Source of the DNA: CAMLHU01 sp049680185
GTDB lineage: Bacteria; Gemmatimonadota; Gemmatimonadetes; Gemmatimonadales; GWC2-71-9
Direction of reading: 5' to 3'
NCBI GenBank assembly: GCA_049680185.1
Contig: JBAUHI010000043.1
Location: 8,648 to 72,647 of the forward strand
Length of the DNA stretch: 64,000 nt
The notes below the pieces were generated by a model. That model was not told where the DNA came from, searched no databases, and saw only the letters and a list, made by a program, of their open reading frames with translations. Within the stretch, counting starts at the first letter, position 1; each line of letters begins with the position of its first letter. Shown here piece by piece: positions 1 to 6,995 of the stretch. The position numbers and the translations under genes were made by a program.

Positions 1-340
1 CATTCTCGTAATGCGCCTGCGCACTCCGGGCCGCCGCCTCGTAGAGCGTCGTGTCGATCTGATAGAGCAGTTGCCCGCGCCCGACGATCGCACCCTCAGT
101 GAACGGGCGCTCCTGGATGATGCCGGAGACGCGGGCGCGGACCTGCACCTCGCGGTACGGCTCGACCTGGCCCGGGAACTCGAAGAACTCGGGAATGCTC
201 CGTGGCCGGACCGTCACCACCGACACCTGGGCCGGTGGGAATCCGCCCTGCTGAGCGCCGCCGTGCCCGCACCCGGCGAGCAGCGTCACGCCGGCCATCA
301 GGAGACGGGGCGCGATCCCCCGGCGATCACCGAAGCGCAT
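1..340 (-). CDS. RND efflux periplasmic adaptor (AcrA/MexA type), 5' part
   Basis: This is the N-terminal 113 residues of a membrane-fusion protein; the rest lies beyond the left edge. The start is the ATG whose complement is at 338-340. It opens with a basic N-region and a hydrophobic stretch ending in LLAGC (Cys about residue 24), a lipoprotein signal. After it come PAQVSVVTV, EFPGQVEPYREVQVRARVSG and GQLLYQIDTTLYEAA, the usual beta-barrel, lipoyl half-motif and hairpin entry of AcrA-like adaptors. Such proteins bridge an inner-membrane RND pump to an outer-membrane channel and are normally followed by the pump gene, which would be off-window. Family assignment is firm; the substrate cannot be told. 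Confidence 0.85.
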   Translation of the reverse strand, partial: MRFGDRRGIAPRLLMAGVTLLAGCGHGGAQQGGFPPAQVSVVTVRPRSIPEFFEFPGQVEPYREVQVRARVSGIIQERPFTEGAIVGRGQLLYQIDTTLYEAAARSAQAHYEN

Positions 341-467
341 CTGGCTCAAACGCCCTCCACACCGGCGACACGCCGGCCGATTCAAGTGCCCGCCATGGCG
401 CCGCGCGTCGGTACGCACCGCGGCCCCGTCGACCTCAAGCCCGAAAACTAATGCGGTATGTGCCCGA

Positions 468-692
468 ATGGGTTCAGCCCTGCATGAAAAAACCGTCGAG
501 CCACTTCGGCCCGTGAGACGGCCCCGGAGCCGGCGTGCCCGCTTCGCGTGCGCGCTACTCGCAGTGGGGCGGGGGATCGTCGGTGGCGTCCGCGTTGTCC
601 TCCACTATACAGCGCGCCTGGCGTGGTGGTTCCTGCGGCCTGCCAAACGCCTGGAACTGGTGGGCCGACAGGGCCAGGGCGCTATAGATTGA
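468..692 (+). CDS. Possible small basic membrane protein (uncertain)
   Basis: This is a 74-codon open frame starting at ATG 468. The N-terminus is Arg-rich and is followed by one hydrophobic stretch containing LLAVGRGIVGG and LAWWFL. I recognise no family. The frame ends inside the attC-like repeat at 642-768, as the small frame at 1748-1954 ends inside the next copy. That is usual for cassette-borne genes but could be chance. No clear ribosome-binding site is visible. The region 341-838 otherwise holds only the repeat and no convincing gene. Confidence 0.25.
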   Translation: MGSALHEKTVEPLRPVRRPRSRRARFACALLAVGRGIVGGVRVVLHYTARLAWWFLRPAKRLELVGRQGQGAID

Positions 693-768
693 TGCGAGAT
701 CGGGAGGCCGCAATGGAACCATTGAATTCGTTCGATCAGGCTCGATGCCCGCAGCTCAAGCGTTGGCG
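642..768 (+). repeat. attC-like imperfect hairpin repeat, copy 1
   Basis: This is a 127-bp element between GCCAAAC (642-648) and GTTGGCG (762-768). Its two ends are complementary with one-sided unpaired bases: AACGCCTGGAACTGG at the left against CAGCTCAAGCGTT at the right. The middle GATCGGGAGGCC is shared with copies 2 and 3, and overall similarity to them is roughly three quarters by eye. Length, terminal boxes close to RYYYAAC / GTTRRRY and the single-sided bulges are the marks of an integron attC recombination site. It lies directly upstream of the lipoprotein gene at 839. Attribution to attC is inference. Confidence 0.55.
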
Positions 769-838
769 CGCTGGTCCTTTTGCAAGTAACATGGATCGTC
801 GACACGCTCGTTGGACAACACGACAAGGGGCCATCCAC

Positions 839-1708
839 ATGACAATGTTCAACTGCTATTCGATCGTACTTTGCAGCATTGCCGTTGTCACAAGCGGCTG
901 TGGAGGCGACGGAATGTCGACTGCGCCTACCACGCTCGATTGCCCGGCCCCGGTCGCAGGCAAGATCACGGTGTGCGGACAGATCGCCGACGTCGAGAGC
1001 GGCGCATTCCTCGAAGCGGCGGGCGCCACCGGCGCCCCCTGCGGGACGTCGCCCTCCGCCGACGGGCCCTGCTCGGTCGCGATCGGGTTCTACGACGCGG
1101 ACGACTTCGCCGCGAACCCCAGCGCCGCGACGCCGCTCGCCTCGGCGACCCTCTACGTCGACGACCGCGGTCGCTACCGCGCTGAGAACCTGACCGCACC
1201 GCCGTCGGGCTATCTCGCCGTCTCGGTCGACGACGCCTTGGGAACGGACGACCGCCACCGCCCGACGGTCGTCGTCACCCCTACCGCCGTCGGGGAGTTC
1301 CAGGTGCTTCGCGCGTTCGTGACGCGCAACCAGACCGACTCCGCCTGGAGCGCCGCCGCCGGCCTGGTCGGGCCGACGTTCGCCGACAGCGGTGTCATCG
1401 CGGCGATCTTTCGCTACCAGGGCGTCGGCCGATCGGGCGTGACGATCACGAGGAGTGGCACCACCGCGCCGGCCGACGACTACTACTTCTCCGACGCCGG
1501 ACAGACCCACTCCACGGTCGTCTCCTCCGGCCCCACCGGCACGAATGGTGGGGCCCTCCTCCTCAACTCTGGGCTCGTCCAGCACAGCGGGACCGGGGGC
1601 GAGCCCACCGCGTGTCACTGGCCGAGCACGATCGCGGCGTCGATCCCCGGTGTGGTCTTCGTCCAGTTGATAGATGCCGAGACCGCCGCGGACGCCCTCT
1701 GCCCCTGA
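839..1708 (+). CDS. Putative lipoprotein of unknown function
   Basis: This 289-residue exported protein starts at ATG 839, chosen because a signal sequence begins there (MTMFNCYSIVLCSIAVV followed by TSGCGG, a plausible lipobox Cys). The mature part is rich in Ala, Thr, Ser and Gly, with repeated short acidic turns (VDDRGRYR, VSVDDALGTDD) typical of all-beta surface or periplasmic proteins. Several Cys (CPAPVAGKITVCG, APCGTS, GPCS, ACHW, LCP) could form disulfides. I do not recognise the family. The gene sits alone between two attC-like repeats (642-768 and 1906-2041) and would be the cargo of that unit. Confidence 0.6.
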   Translation: MTMFNCYSIVLCSIAVVTSGCGGDGMSTAPTTLDCPAPVAGKITVCGQIADVESGAFLEAAGATGAPCGTSPSADGPCSVAIGFYDADDFAANPSAATPLASATLYVDDRGRYRAENLTAPPSGYLAVSVDDALGTDDRHRPTVVVTPTAVGEFQVLRAFVTRNQTDSAWSAAAGLVGPTFADSGVIAAIFRYQGVGRSGVTITRSGTTAPADDYYFSDAGQTHSTVVSSGPTGTNGGALLLNSGLVQHSGTGGEPTACHWPSTIAASIPGVVFVQLIDAETAADALCP

Positions 1709-1747
1709 CCCTGACACATCAAAGGGGCGGGGGTCGGATCCACCGAG

Positions 1748-1954
1748 GTGACTCAATTGCTCATCGTCGAGCCCTGGGTCCGCCGGTTTCAGCTCCCGCC
1801 GAGTGGGGCGCTACACCTGACTGCAGGCAACCCCTTGCCAGGCATCGTCGACGTGGAGTCCGAGCCAGGAGTCACAGCTGTCCACGCGTGGGACATGAGC
1901 ACCCGCCCGAACTGCGCGTGGAGCTGGCGGGCCGTCACGGCCAAGGCTCCATAG
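1748..1954 (+). CDS. Possible small protein ending in repeat copy 2 (uncertain)
   Basis: This is a 68-codon frame from GTG 1748. Third codon positions are mostly G or C, as in neighbouring genes, but it has no clear Shine-Dalgarno sequence and no family I recognise. The protein contains LLIVEPWVRRFQLPP, PGIVDVESEPGV and NCAWSWR. The last 17 codons or so lie in the attC-like repeat at 1906-2041. It could be the second gene of the cassette-like unit or a chance frame. Confidence 0.3.
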   Translation: MTQLLIVEPWVRRFQLPPSGALHLTAGNPLPGIVDVESEPGVTAVHAWDMSTRPNCAWSWRAVTAKAP

Positions 1955-2041
1955 ACCGACGCTAGATCGGGAGGCCATGATGGAAGCTATGAAGTCGCTC
2001 ACCCTGGCTCGACGCCCGCAGCTCAAGCGCGAGCGTTGGTC
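1906..2041 (+). repeat. attC-like imperfect hairpin repeat, copy 2
   Basis: This is a 136-bp element between CCCGAAC (1906-1912) and GTTGGTC (2035-2041). Positions 1923-2021 match 3064-3162 of copy 3 with one difference in 99 bases. The left arm 1924-1946 pairs with the right arm 2002-2021, leaving one-sided bulges. The outer parts pair too (AACTGCGCG against CGCGAGCGTT). Recent duplication or exchange between copies 2 and 3 is implied by the near identity, while copy 1 has diverged. It separates the unit at 839-1954 from the VOC gene at 2069. Confidence 0.6.
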
Positions 2042-2068
2042 GGCGACCACAAACAAGGAGATGTACCG

Positions 2069-2530
2069 ATGCCCACGGTGACGCCGTTCCTGATGTTCAA
2101 CGACCAACTCGAGGCGGCGATCGCGTTCTACACCGCTACGTTCCCGGACTCCAGGATCAAGAACGTTGCACGTACCGGAAAAGACGGCCCGATCACGTCC
2201 GCCGGATTCGTCATCGGTGGTCAGTCCTTCATGGGCTACAATGGCGGCCCGTACTTCAGTTTTTCCCAAGGGTTCTCGCTTTTTGTCGACTGCAAAGACC
2301 AAGAGGAGGTCGACGATTACTGGAACACGCTCGTCAATGCCGGCGCAACCCCGTTGCAGTGCGGCTGGATCACCGACCAGTTCGGTGTCACGTGGCAGAT
2401 CGTTCCGAGGCGTTTCATGGAACTCATGAGCGATCAGAACCCCAAGAAGGTACAAGCGGTGATGGAAGCCATGATGACGATGGTGAAGCTCGACGTCGCA
2501 GTACTCGAGAGAGCGTACGATCGGGCATGA
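2069..2530 (+). CDS. PhnB-type VOC-fold protein
   Basis: This 153-residue protein belongs to the PhnB/3-demethylubiquinone-methyltransferase-like branch of the vicinal-oxygen-chelate superfamily. It shows the diagnostic opening TPFLMFNDQLEAAIAFY and PDSRI. Central GPYFSFSQGFSLFVDC, QEEVDDYW and C-terminal GWITDQFGVTWQIVP are typical of the family. The start ATG 2069 has AAGGAG eight bases upstream. These proteins are small dimeric metal-binding or ligand-binding folds, and the real substrate is usually unknown. The gene lies alone just after attC-like copy 2; its stop codon sits in the left arm of the hairpin at 2513-2588. Confidence 0.85.
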   Translation: MPTVTPFLMFNDQLEAAIAFYTATFPDSRIKNVARTGKDGPITSAGFVIGGQSFMGYNGGPYFSFSQGFSLFVDCKDQEEVDDYWNTLVNAGATPLQCGWITDQFGVTWQIVPRRFMELMSDQNPKKVQAVMEAMMTMVKLDVAVLERAYDRA

Positions 2531-2588
2531 CGATCAGCGACGCCGACGCGTTGATGGTCGCCTGCGCCGCTCATGCCGAGCGTTAGCC
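2513..2588 (+). repeat. Possible degenerate attC-like hairpin
   Basis: Nested inverted repeats lie between the VOC gene and the next gene: GGCATGA (2524-2530) with TCATGCC (2571-2577), and GCGAC (2537-2541) with GTCGC (2557-2561), nearly symmetrically spaced. The right flank reads GAGCGTTAGCC, whose GTTAGCC (2582-2588) resembles the GTTRRRY box of attC. The left box is poor (near GCGTACG). It could equally be a terminator-like hairpin at the VOC stop codon. Confidence 0.35.
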
Positions 2589-2611
2589 GACGTTACCGAG
2601 AGGGCGCGAGA

Positions 2612-3034
2612 ATGAGATCCGTGCTGGTCGCAGACGTGCTGCTCACCATTCTGCTACTGGGAACCGCCCCATCATGCGCGGGTGTGCCACGAGCGGCCCC
2701 TTCCTCCGCCGCGGCGACCCCCTGCCCCCCAACAGGCGGGCGACGGGATCCGACCGGCTCGCTCACGTTCGACAGTACCGCTGTCGATCGCGATGCGGAG
2801 GTCGTGACCATCGACACGAGCGTGGACTTCCCGTCCCCGGGGCACGCGATCTTGCGGTTCGTCATCGACACGAGCGGCCACGCGGACCTCCGCACCCTGA
2901 CGATCGAGCCAGGAAGCGACTCAGTCATCGCCGCCCGAGCGCTCCTGCTGGTGCCGCAGACCCGATTCCGGCCGGCCCTTCTCAAGGGCTGCCGCGTGCG
3001 GGTCTGGGCCCGATGGCCGTTCACCGCCTCGTGA
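2612..3034 (+). CDS. Exported protein with TonB C-terminal-like domain
   Basis: This 140-residue protein starts at ATG 2612, chosen because a signal peptide begins there (MRSVLVADVLLTILLLG then APSCAG, possibly a lipobox). After a Pro/Ala linker, residues about 75-140 read like a TonB C-terminal domain: VDFPSPGHAILRFVIDTSG, LTIEPGSDS and AARALLLVPQTRFRPALL. True TonB proteins are membrane-anchored with a long Pro/Lys spacer, and both are missing here. It is more likely one of the small periplasmic TonB-C-like proteins common in this phylum. Function unknown. It is followed at once by attC-like copy 3. Confidence 0.6.
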   Translation: MRSVLVADVLLTILLLGTAPSCAGVPRAAPSSAAATPCPPTGGRRDPTGSLTFDSTAVDRDAEVVTIDTSVDFPSPGHAILRFVIDTSGHADLRTLTIEPGSDSVIAARALLLVPQTRFRPALLKGCRVRVWARWPFTAS

Positions 3035-3045
3035 GTGGACGCGCC

Positions 3046-3176
3046 GTCCAACGTGCGCTTGATGCTGGCGGGCCGTCACGGCCAAGGCTCCATAGACCGA
3101 CGCTAGATCGGGAGGCCATGATGGAAACTATGAAGTCGCTCACCCTGGCTCGACGCCCGCAGCGCGAGCATTCGGC
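3046..3176 (+). repeat. attC-like imperfect hairpin repeat, copy 3
   Basis: This is a 131-bp element opening with GTCCAAC (3046-3052), a perfect RYYYAAC box. It is followed by 99 bases nearly identical to copy 2. Compared with copy 2 it lacks a 6-base stretch near 3162, and its right box is degraded to ATTCGGC (3170-3176), having lost the GTT. If these are attC sites, this copy may no longer recombine. It precedes the DUF4395 gene at 3191. Confidence 0.55.
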
Positions 3177-3190
3177 GGCGAGGTCTCCTG

Positions 3191-3664
3191 ATGCTGACCC
3201 CTGAAGTGATCCGCTCGCGATTGATCTCGCAGGGCTTCTCCTGCGACACGGACCCGCGCATCATGGTCAACGCCCGCTGGCTGCGCTTCACGCCCACGCT
3301 GAGTACGATCTGTATCATCATCGGGACCGCGCTCCGGTCCCCGACTGTGCTGTGGTCGTTCGCATTCATCGCCGTGGTCGGCGCTGCAGGCTGGCATCCA
3401 TTCGACGCCCTATTCAATGCGATCGTACGCCGGTGGGTGCACGCGCCGCGTTTGGGGCCGAATCCGGCCCCCCGTCGGTTCGCCATGGCTGTCGCCGCCA
3501 TCTGGAGCGCGGCCGCCGGCTGGTTGATGAGCGCTGGTCTCCTTCGGGCCGGCGTGGTAGCGGGTGGTGTCTTATCCCTGGCGGCGGCGATCGTTGCCAC
3601 GACCCACTTCTGCCTTGGCTCCTGGTTGTATCATATGCTTCGGGGGCGGACGATCTCCGCCTGA
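3191..3664 (+). CDS. DUF4395-like membrane protein
   Basis: This 157-residue membrane protein has about four hydrophobic segments (TLSTICIIIGTAL, TVLWSFAFIAVVGAAG, FAMAVAAIWSAAAGWL, VVAGGVLSLAAAIVATT). DPRIMVNARWLRFT near the start and FCLGSWLYHML near the end match the DUF4395 pattern. Family members usually have FCLGCE..Y, so the second Cys is Ser here. The family often accompanies thioredoxin or rhodanese proteins, but no such partner is next door. The gene lies between attC-like copy 3 and a residual hairpin at 3665-3690. Function unknown. Confidence 0.6.
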   Translation: MLTPEVIRSRLISQGFSCDTDPRIMVNARWLRFTPTLSTICIIIGTALRSPTVLWSFAFIAVVGAAGWHPFDALFNAIVRRWVHAPRLGPNPAPRRFAMAVAAIWSAAAGWLMSAGLLRAGVVAGGVLSLAAAIVATTHFCLGSWLYHMLRGRTISA

Positions 3665-3690
3665 CGTGGGCTTGGCGCCCGCAGCCCACG
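3665..3690. repeat. Short hairpin, possible remnant of the 3.1-kb repeat or terminator
   Basis: CGTGGGC (3665-3671) pairs with GCCCACG (3684-3690) directly after the DUF4395 stop codon. The loop and right flank (GGCTTGGCGCCCGCAGC, then GCGCGAG) resemble the right end of copies 2 and 3. It may be the worn-down end of a fourth repeat. No T-run follows, so an intrinsic terminator is only possible. Confidence 0.35.
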
Positions 3691-3732
3691 CGCGAGGGGT
3701 AGGCCGGCATCCGGACCTGCACGAGGAGGATC

Positions 3733-4362
3733 ATGAGCAACGTATTCGTCAGCATCGGCCTGAGCCTCGACGGCTACATGGCACCGGACGGGATGACCAT
3801 GGACAAGCCGGAGTACAAGAATTGGGGCGCCAAGTGGGGTGCGTTGATGGCCTGGCTCGTCACCCAACGGTACTTCCGCGAGAACCTCCAGCTCGGATCA
3901 GGGGGAGAGACCGGCCCGGTCAATGACCTGGTCCGCAACACCACCGAGCGCATCGGCGCCAACATCATGGGCAAGCGGATGTTCGACCAGGGCGAGAGCG
4001 TCTGGCCGGAGGAGGCTCCCTTTCACACCCCGGTCTACGTGCTGACCAACCAGAAACGCGAACCGTGGGTGCGCCCTGGTGGGACGATCTTTCACTTCAT
4101 CAACGACGGGCCGGAGCATGCCCTGGAGCTGGCTCGGGGCTCCGCGGGCAGCCGTGATGTTCGCATCGCGGGTGGCGCGGATGTGATCCAGCAGTACCTC
4201 AACCTGGGTGCCGTCGACGAACTGGAAGTCGCCCTGGCACCCGTGCTGTTCGGTGGCGGGCGACGTCTCTTCGAGAACCTGCGCGAGCCCGGGCCGCAGT
4301 TCCGCATCGACCGCGTCCTGGACGGCCCCGCAGCCACGCACGTGCGCTATGTGCGTGAGTGA
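3733..4362 (+). CDS. Dihydrofolate-reductase-like RibD C-terminal domain protein
   Basis: This 209-residue single-domain protein of the RibD_C/YyaP-YkkB type has the fold of dihydrofolate and riboflavin-pathway reductases. Landmarks are VFVSIGLSLDGYMAPDG at the N-terminus, NIMGKRMFDQGE, VYVLTNQKREP, the nucleotide-binding IAGGADVIQQYLNLG, and DELEVALAPVLFGGGRRLFE. NADPH binding is expected from the family; the substrate is unknown. GAGGAGG precedes the ATG by a few bases. A second paralogue of the same family is at 11066-11611. The loop between residues 25 and 70 is longer than in small members of the family. Confidence 0.85.
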   Translation: MSNVFVSIGLSLDGYMAPDGMTMDKPEYKNWGAKWGALMAWLVTQRYFRENLQLGSGGETGPVNDLVRNTTERIGANIMGKRMFDQGESVWPEEAPFHTPVYVLTNQKREPWVRPGGTIFHFINDGPEHALELARGSAGSRDVRIAGGADVIQQYLNLGAVDELEVALAPVLFGGGRRLFENLREPGPQFRIDRVLDGPAATHVRYVRE

Positions 4363-4413
4363 GGGCGGCCTGACAGCCGGTCGAGGTCGCCCTTCTTCGC
4401 CCCGGAAGAGCCC

Positions 4414-5217
4414 ATGACCCATTCCCTGAGAGTGACTATGTCCGCCCGACCACTCGCCACACCGATACCGTGGATGCTCGCTCTCCCCTGCCTCTGTTCG
4501 GCCGTTGCGGCGCAGGCGCCAACGCGCGTGACCGTGACCTTCGGCCAGCTGCCGGCCGAATGGATCGTCCAGCAGAGCCCGATGGATGAGATCTGGAAGC
4601 CCCTGGGTATGGGAGGCGTCAACTACTTCGCCTTCGGCGGTCCCGTCACCCCGAACAATTTCGCGGCGCGGTCCGACCCCGCCTCGCCCCTCTATCAGGC
4701 GTGGCTCGGCGCCTACGTCGTGGTCGGCGGACTGGACTCGGCCTCGGCCGCCGATGAAGCACGCCAAGGGGAACTGATCACGCACCTCGCGCAGTACGAC
4801 CAACGCGCGTGGCTGGCCGCCATGGGCGACTCAGCTCCCGTCGCGGAACTTGTCGGGCCGCTGCGCCGGTCGCAGGTCGTCATTGACGGCGGAGTCCGGT
4901 CGCTCTTCGTCGGCAACATGCGGAGTCACAGCGACCTGAGCGTTGCGACCACCCCCCTGGCGAAAAGCCTCGGGATGCCCCCCGCCACATCGTGGCAGAC
5001 CCAGCTCGCTCCATTCCACGACGTGATCCTCCACGTGCAGGGCGCGGTGTGGTACGACGCCGCTCGCCGCGTCAGCATAATCGTGTACGGGGTGTCCTCC
5101 GCTTTCGACACCAAGGCGCGACTGGCGCACGACAACGGTCCGGCCCTCGACGACTCGCTGCGCATCCTCATGCGTCAAGCGCACGTCGTTGACCGGCCGG
5201 CGCCGGGCGCACCCTGA
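4414..5217 (+). CDS. Exported protein of unknown function
   Basis: This 267-residue protein has a signal peptide (WMLALPCLCSAVAAQA). ATG 4414 is used here; ATG 4438 (MSARPLATP) is an equally good start and gives a shorter N-region. The mature protein has VTVTFGQLPAEWIVQQSPMDEIW near its start and a regular alternation of hydrophobic strands. No Cys pairs or catalytic motifs are evident. I do not recognise the family. It follows the RibD_C gene by about 50 bases in the same direction and may be co-transcribed. The stretch 5218-5433 after it shows no gene. Confidence 0.55.
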   Translation: MTHSLRVTMSARPLATPIPWMLALPCLCSAVAAQAPTRVTVTFGQLPAEWIVQQSPMDEIWKPLGMGGVNYFAFGGPVTPNNFAARSDPASPLYQAWLGAYVVVGGLDSASAADEARQGELITHLAQYDQRAWLAAMGDSAPVAELVGPLRRSQVVIDGGVRSLFVGNMRSHSDLSVATTPLAKSLGMPPATSWQTQLAPFHDVILHVQGAVWYDAARRVSIIVYGVSSAFDTKARLAHDNGPALDDSLRILMRQAHVVDRPAPGAP

Positions 5218-5433
5218 ACGACCTTGGCGGCAAGTGGTGGAGTGGTGAAGTCCCGGATCTGCAGCTGCTAGCTGCCTGACACCAAAGCGATCGACGTCCG
5301 ATCGAAGACCGGGCTGCCGGCACCGTGTTCGATGGTCCGGCGACTGGACCCGCCAGCGACCTGAACGAACCGTCGGCTGCGCTCCGGGCACCCGGCTCCG
5401 ACGTGACCACCGCCTTCGCGACCTACTTCGGGC

Positions 5434-5934
5434 TTATCGCTTCTTCCCGCCGACACCAGGCACCGCCGCGACCTGTTTCATCCATGCCGCGATCTGGCGT
5501 TCGTCGAGATCGTCCACGGATCTCGGCTCCACGCCCCGCGTCGACTTGCCCATCCCCACCGGTGTCACCGGGGGGACCGGCGTGAGCGCCACGCCGTTGA
5601 TGAACATCAGCTTGACGTGGCCGACAAAGCCGCCGCACGAGAAGCACCAGCCGTCGCCGACGCCATAGTACGCCATGCCCCACTTCACCGAGCGCTGCAG
5701 GCCAGGCAGCGTCCTGGCGGCCAGGGCATCGATGTGTTCGGCGATGCCGCGCTGCGGCTGTGGCAGGCTGGCGATGTAGGCGAAGACCGGCTTGTCACCG
5801 ACCGCGGCCTTGGCGGGGCTTGCCCTGCCGGTCATCGCTTCCGGCAGCGTGATGACCACGAAGCCCTGCGCTGCCTTCTGCTTGGCCGGTTTCCGGACTC
5901 CGGTCACGATCATCTTCTTCTTGCGGATGGGCAT
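5434..5934 (-). CDS. DUF1801 (YdhG-like) protein
   Basis: This 166-residue protein starts at the ATG whose complement ends at 5934, with a strong AGGAGG just upstream. After a Lys/Arg-rich N-tail, the domain from about residue 45 reads VFAYIASLPQPQRGIAEHIDAL, RSVKWGMAYYGV, CFSCGG and VKLMFINGVAL, the DUF1801/iron-chaperone-like fold. It is the third gene of an ArsR-SRPBCC-DUF1801 run, a grouping often seen in bacteria that suggests a shared stress or ligand-sensing role. The biochemical function is unknown. A second DUF1801 paralogue sits at 19337-19735 behind AraC and VOC genes. Confidence 0.8.
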   Translation of the reverse strand: MPIRKKKMIVTGVRKPAKQKAAQGFVVITLPEAMTGRASPAKAAVGDKPVFAYIASLPQPQRGIAEHIDALAARTLPGLQRSVKWGMAYYGVGDGWCFSCGGFVGHVKLMFINGVALTPVPPVTPVGMGKSTRGVEPRSVDDLDERQIAAWMKQVAAVPGVGGKKR

Positions 5935-5997
5935 GGTGGCCTCCTGACGAGATCGGACCGGTAGATGACGCCGGCCAACTGACGGACACGGACTTCG

Positions 5998-6519
5998 TCA
6001 GCGCCCCGCGTTCGCGCCGAGTGAGCCGAGGAGGGTTTCAAGCTGGTCGAACGACTCGCTGAAGCCGCCCGTGCTCCCCGAGACCATCGCCTCGTCGAGC
6101 GCCTGCTTCGAGGGATAGAGGTCGCGCAACACCACCAGCGTCGTACCCCCCTGCTCCTCGAACGTCACCGTCGTGACGGGGCCCCCCTCGCCCCCTTCCT
6201 CGTTGGTCCAGACGACCCGCGAGTTCGGCACCACCTCGAGGTACTTGCCGAAGAACTCCATCGGCGGCGCGTCGCCGTTGGCGAAGGTGAGCTTGTAGCC
6301 GCCCCCGGTGCGGGCGTCCATCTCGCAGGACAGGAGGGTGATCGGGAACGACTTCGGCACCCACCACTGCTTGAAGAGCTCGGCGGTCGTCCACGCCTTG
6401 AACACCAGGCGTGCCGGGCCGTTGAAGGTCCGGGTGACGACCAGCTCGCGGTCGGACTTCCGTTCCACGTTCGTGCTGTGCTGCATCGGGACGACCTCAC
6501 TCTCTGTGCGTGCGTTCAT
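5998..6519 (-). CDS. SRPBCC / AHSA1-domain protein
   Basis: This 173-residue START-like (activator of Hsp90 ATPase homologue 1-like) protein has RELVVTRTFNGPARLVFKAWT, LFKQWWVPKSF, GGGYKLTF, FGKYLEVVPNSRVVWTNEE, TTVTFEEQGGTTLVVL and GFSESFDQLETLL, the whole family pattern. The start at 6519 overlaps the end of the ArsR gene by 23 bases, implying coupled translation; Met at 6486 is a possible alternative. ArsR-AHSA1 pairs are common, and the AHSA1 member is thought to bind a hydrophobic ligand in a central cavity. The ligand is unknown. Confidence 0.88.
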   Translation of the reverse strand: MNARTESEVVPMQHSTNVERKSDRELVVTRTFNGPARLVFKAWTTAELFKQWWVPKSFPITLLSCEMDARTGGGYKLTFANGDAPPMEFFGKYLEVVPNSRVVWTNEEGGEGGPVTTVTFEEQGGTTLVVLRDLYPSKQALDEAMVSGSTGGFSESFDQLETLLGSLGANAGR

Positions 6520-6862
6520 TGGTTTCCTCCTGCCGCTGTAGTTCCTCGACGACCTCGTCCAGTGCGTTGAACTGCTCCTCCCAGCGCTGCCGGTACCGCT
6601 CGAGCCAAGCCATCGCTTCCTCCAATCGGCGTGGGCCGATCCTGCAGGTCCGCACCCGTCCGACCTTTTCCGTGGTGACCAGCCCGGCCCGCTCCAGGAC
6701 GCCGACGTGCTTCTTCATCCCCGTGCGGGTCATGTGGAACTTCACGGCCAGGTCCGTGATCGACGCGTTCGAACGTCCGAGCCGCTCTAGAACACCGCGC
6801 CGAGTGGTATCCGAGAGGGCGGCGAACGAGGTATCCAGTCGGATTCGCGTATACTGAACCAT
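6497..6862 (-). CDS. ArsR-family winged-helix repressor
   Basis: This 121-residue regulator runs MVQYTRIRLDTSFAALSDTTRR, then a winged helix (ITDLAVKFHMTRTGMKKHVGVLERAGLV) and an amphipathic, Arg/Glu-rich C-terminal helix for dimerisation. It lacks the Cys/His metal sites of ArsR/SmtB and belongs to the metal-independent group paired with SRPBCC genes. The start at 6862 is chosen because family members commonly begin MVQY and because the start codon sits at the centre of a perfect palindrome (6850-6875). Autorepression of the three-gene operon (ArsR, SRPBCC, DUF1801) is the natural reading. Confidence 0.88.
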   Translation of the reverse strand: MVQYTRIRLDTSFAALSDTTRRGVLERLGRSNASITDLAVKFHMTRTGMKKHVGVLERAGLVTTEKVGRVRTCRIGPRRLEEAMAWLERYRQRWEEQFNALDEVVEELQRQEETNERTHRE

Positions 6863-6875
6863 ATGGTTCAGTATA
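6850..6875. promoter_or_regulatory. Perfect 26-bp palindromic operator over the ArsR start codon
   Basis: The left half TATACTGAACCAT (6850-6862) and right half ATGGTTCAGTATA (6863-6875) are exact reverse complements with no spacer. On the minus strand the half-site ATGGTTCAGTATA is also the first four codons (Met-Val-Gln-Tyr) of the repressor. Binding would block the operon's own initiation region. The divergent RidA gene starts 120 bases away and could share control. Confidence 0.75.
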
Positions 6876-6995
6876 GCGACAGCACCCGCGACCCGCAAGG
6901 GGCCGATCCAGGACGGCGGGTCGACGCGGCGCGACATATACTTGTGGCCGACGTTCGCCGCCATCCGCGGTCCCCCGACCCTTGAGGACGCTCGC

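Noticed and set aside
605..1756. A 383-codon minus-strand open frame
   Set aside because: It is Arg/Gly-rich low-complexity antisense to the lipoprotein gene at 839-1708, which has a signal peptide; no domain is visible.
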